A stretch of 64,000 nucleotides of DNA from Jiella sonneratiae (GTDB taxonomy: Bacteria; Pseudomonadota; Alphaproteobacteria; Rhizobiales; Rhizobiaceae). Of this stretch, positions 63,877-64,000 are shown one piece after another. A program made the translations under genes and the position numbers. Numbering within the stretch: the first letter of the stretch is position 1; every line of letters begins with the position of its first letter. The notes under the pieces are model-generated. The model searched no databases. It worked only from the letters and a program-made list of their open reading frames with translations, and was not told the origin of the DNA. The stretch is from assembly GCF_017353515.1 (NCBI RefSeq), contig NZ_JAFMPY010000004.1, positions 62,001 through 126,000 on the forward strand, read 5' to 3'.

Positions 63877-64000
63877 TGGCCGCGGGTCTGGGGGGCGCGC
63901 CGAAGGGAGGCGTCGCGCCGCAATCGACCCGGGTTTCCAACCTCGCCCATCTCGTCACCCGCGCCAGCCGCCGGCTCGCCGGCCGTCCGGCGCTCGTCTG
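63873..64000 (+). CDS. Start of an AMP-dependent acyl-CoA ligase, cut by the right edge
   Basis: An ATG at 63873 overlaps the thiolase stop (ATGA), with a second ATG next to it at 63876, and the frame stays open for 42 codons to the window edge. After a Gly-rich leader, NLAHLVTRASRRLAGRPALVW is the usual N-terminal segment of acyl-CoA synthetases (N-L-x-x-L-V-x-R-A-x-R-x-x-x-x-RPALV-W). It would activate an acid to its CoA thioester for the thiolase pathway. Catalytic motifs are outside the window. Confidence 0.7.
   Translation, partial: MMAAGLGGAPKGGVAPQSTRVSNLAHLVTRASRRLAGRPALV

Overview
The window reads as a chromosomal segment of a high-GC alphaproteobacterium of the Hyphomicrobiales (Rhizobiales). 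This rests on a Brucella Omp10-type lipoprotein, a rhizobial DhnA-type class I aldolase, homospermidine synthase, a minimal PutA without a ribbon-helix-helix domain, three intergenic repeat types familiar from this order, and five complete ABC importers plus one TRAP system in 64 kb. I cannot name the genus. No rRNA, tRNA, CRISPR array, prophage or insertion sequence was seen.

Layout. 1-9.3 kb (minus): sugar-oxidation locus with a clipped gene, a XylB-like SDR dehydrogenase, an SMP-30 lactonase, a GH31 alpha-glycosidase and a CUT1 (MalEFGK-like) importer. 9.6-14.4 kb (plus): a CUT2 (ribose/xylose-type) importer, then a TauE/SafE permease. 15.3-21.5 kb is mostly housekeeping: NfeD/SPFH membrane pair, ferrochelatase, Omp10-like lipoprotein, homospermidine synthase, fructose-bisphosphate aldolase, then a thioredoxin-fold protein. 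22.1-24.0 kb is compositionally distinct and carries an AlbA/Schlafen-type ATP-binding protein gene split by an amber codon. 24.2-27.3 kb: putA.

27.6-37.7 kb: an FMN-dependent alpha-hydroxyacid oxidase, a small-molecule kinase with a class III PLP enzyme (kinase/phospho-lyase type pair), an SDR, a spermidine/putrescine-type importer and a DeoR regulator. These look like a catabolic set for an amine or amino alcohol.

37.9-48.9 kb: an amide locus with an iminopeptidase-like hydrolase, two amidase-signature enzymes, a small ABM protein, a urea/amide-type (Urt/Fmd-like) importer, an AmiC-like binding protein without signal peptide, and a divergent MarR regulator. 49.0-58.3 kb: a second catabolic locus with a SelA-like PLP lyase, IclR, RidA, a COG3964 amidohydrolase and a complete Dpp importer. 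The enzyme set suggests import, deacylation, beta-elimination and imine hydrolysis of an N-acyl or peptide-like compound. 58.6-64 kb: a TRAP transporter divergent from an IclR regulator, a thiolase and a clipped acyl-CoA ligase, suggesting uptake and CoA-dependent degradation of a carboxylic acid.

The most unusual parts are the AmiC-like sensor lacking an AmiR partner, the SelA-like/amidohydrolase/RidA/Dpp locus, the kinase/phospho-lyase pair beside a polyamine-type transporter, and the amber-split Schlafen-type gene. Most operons are preceded by short perfect inverted repeats that are candidate operators.
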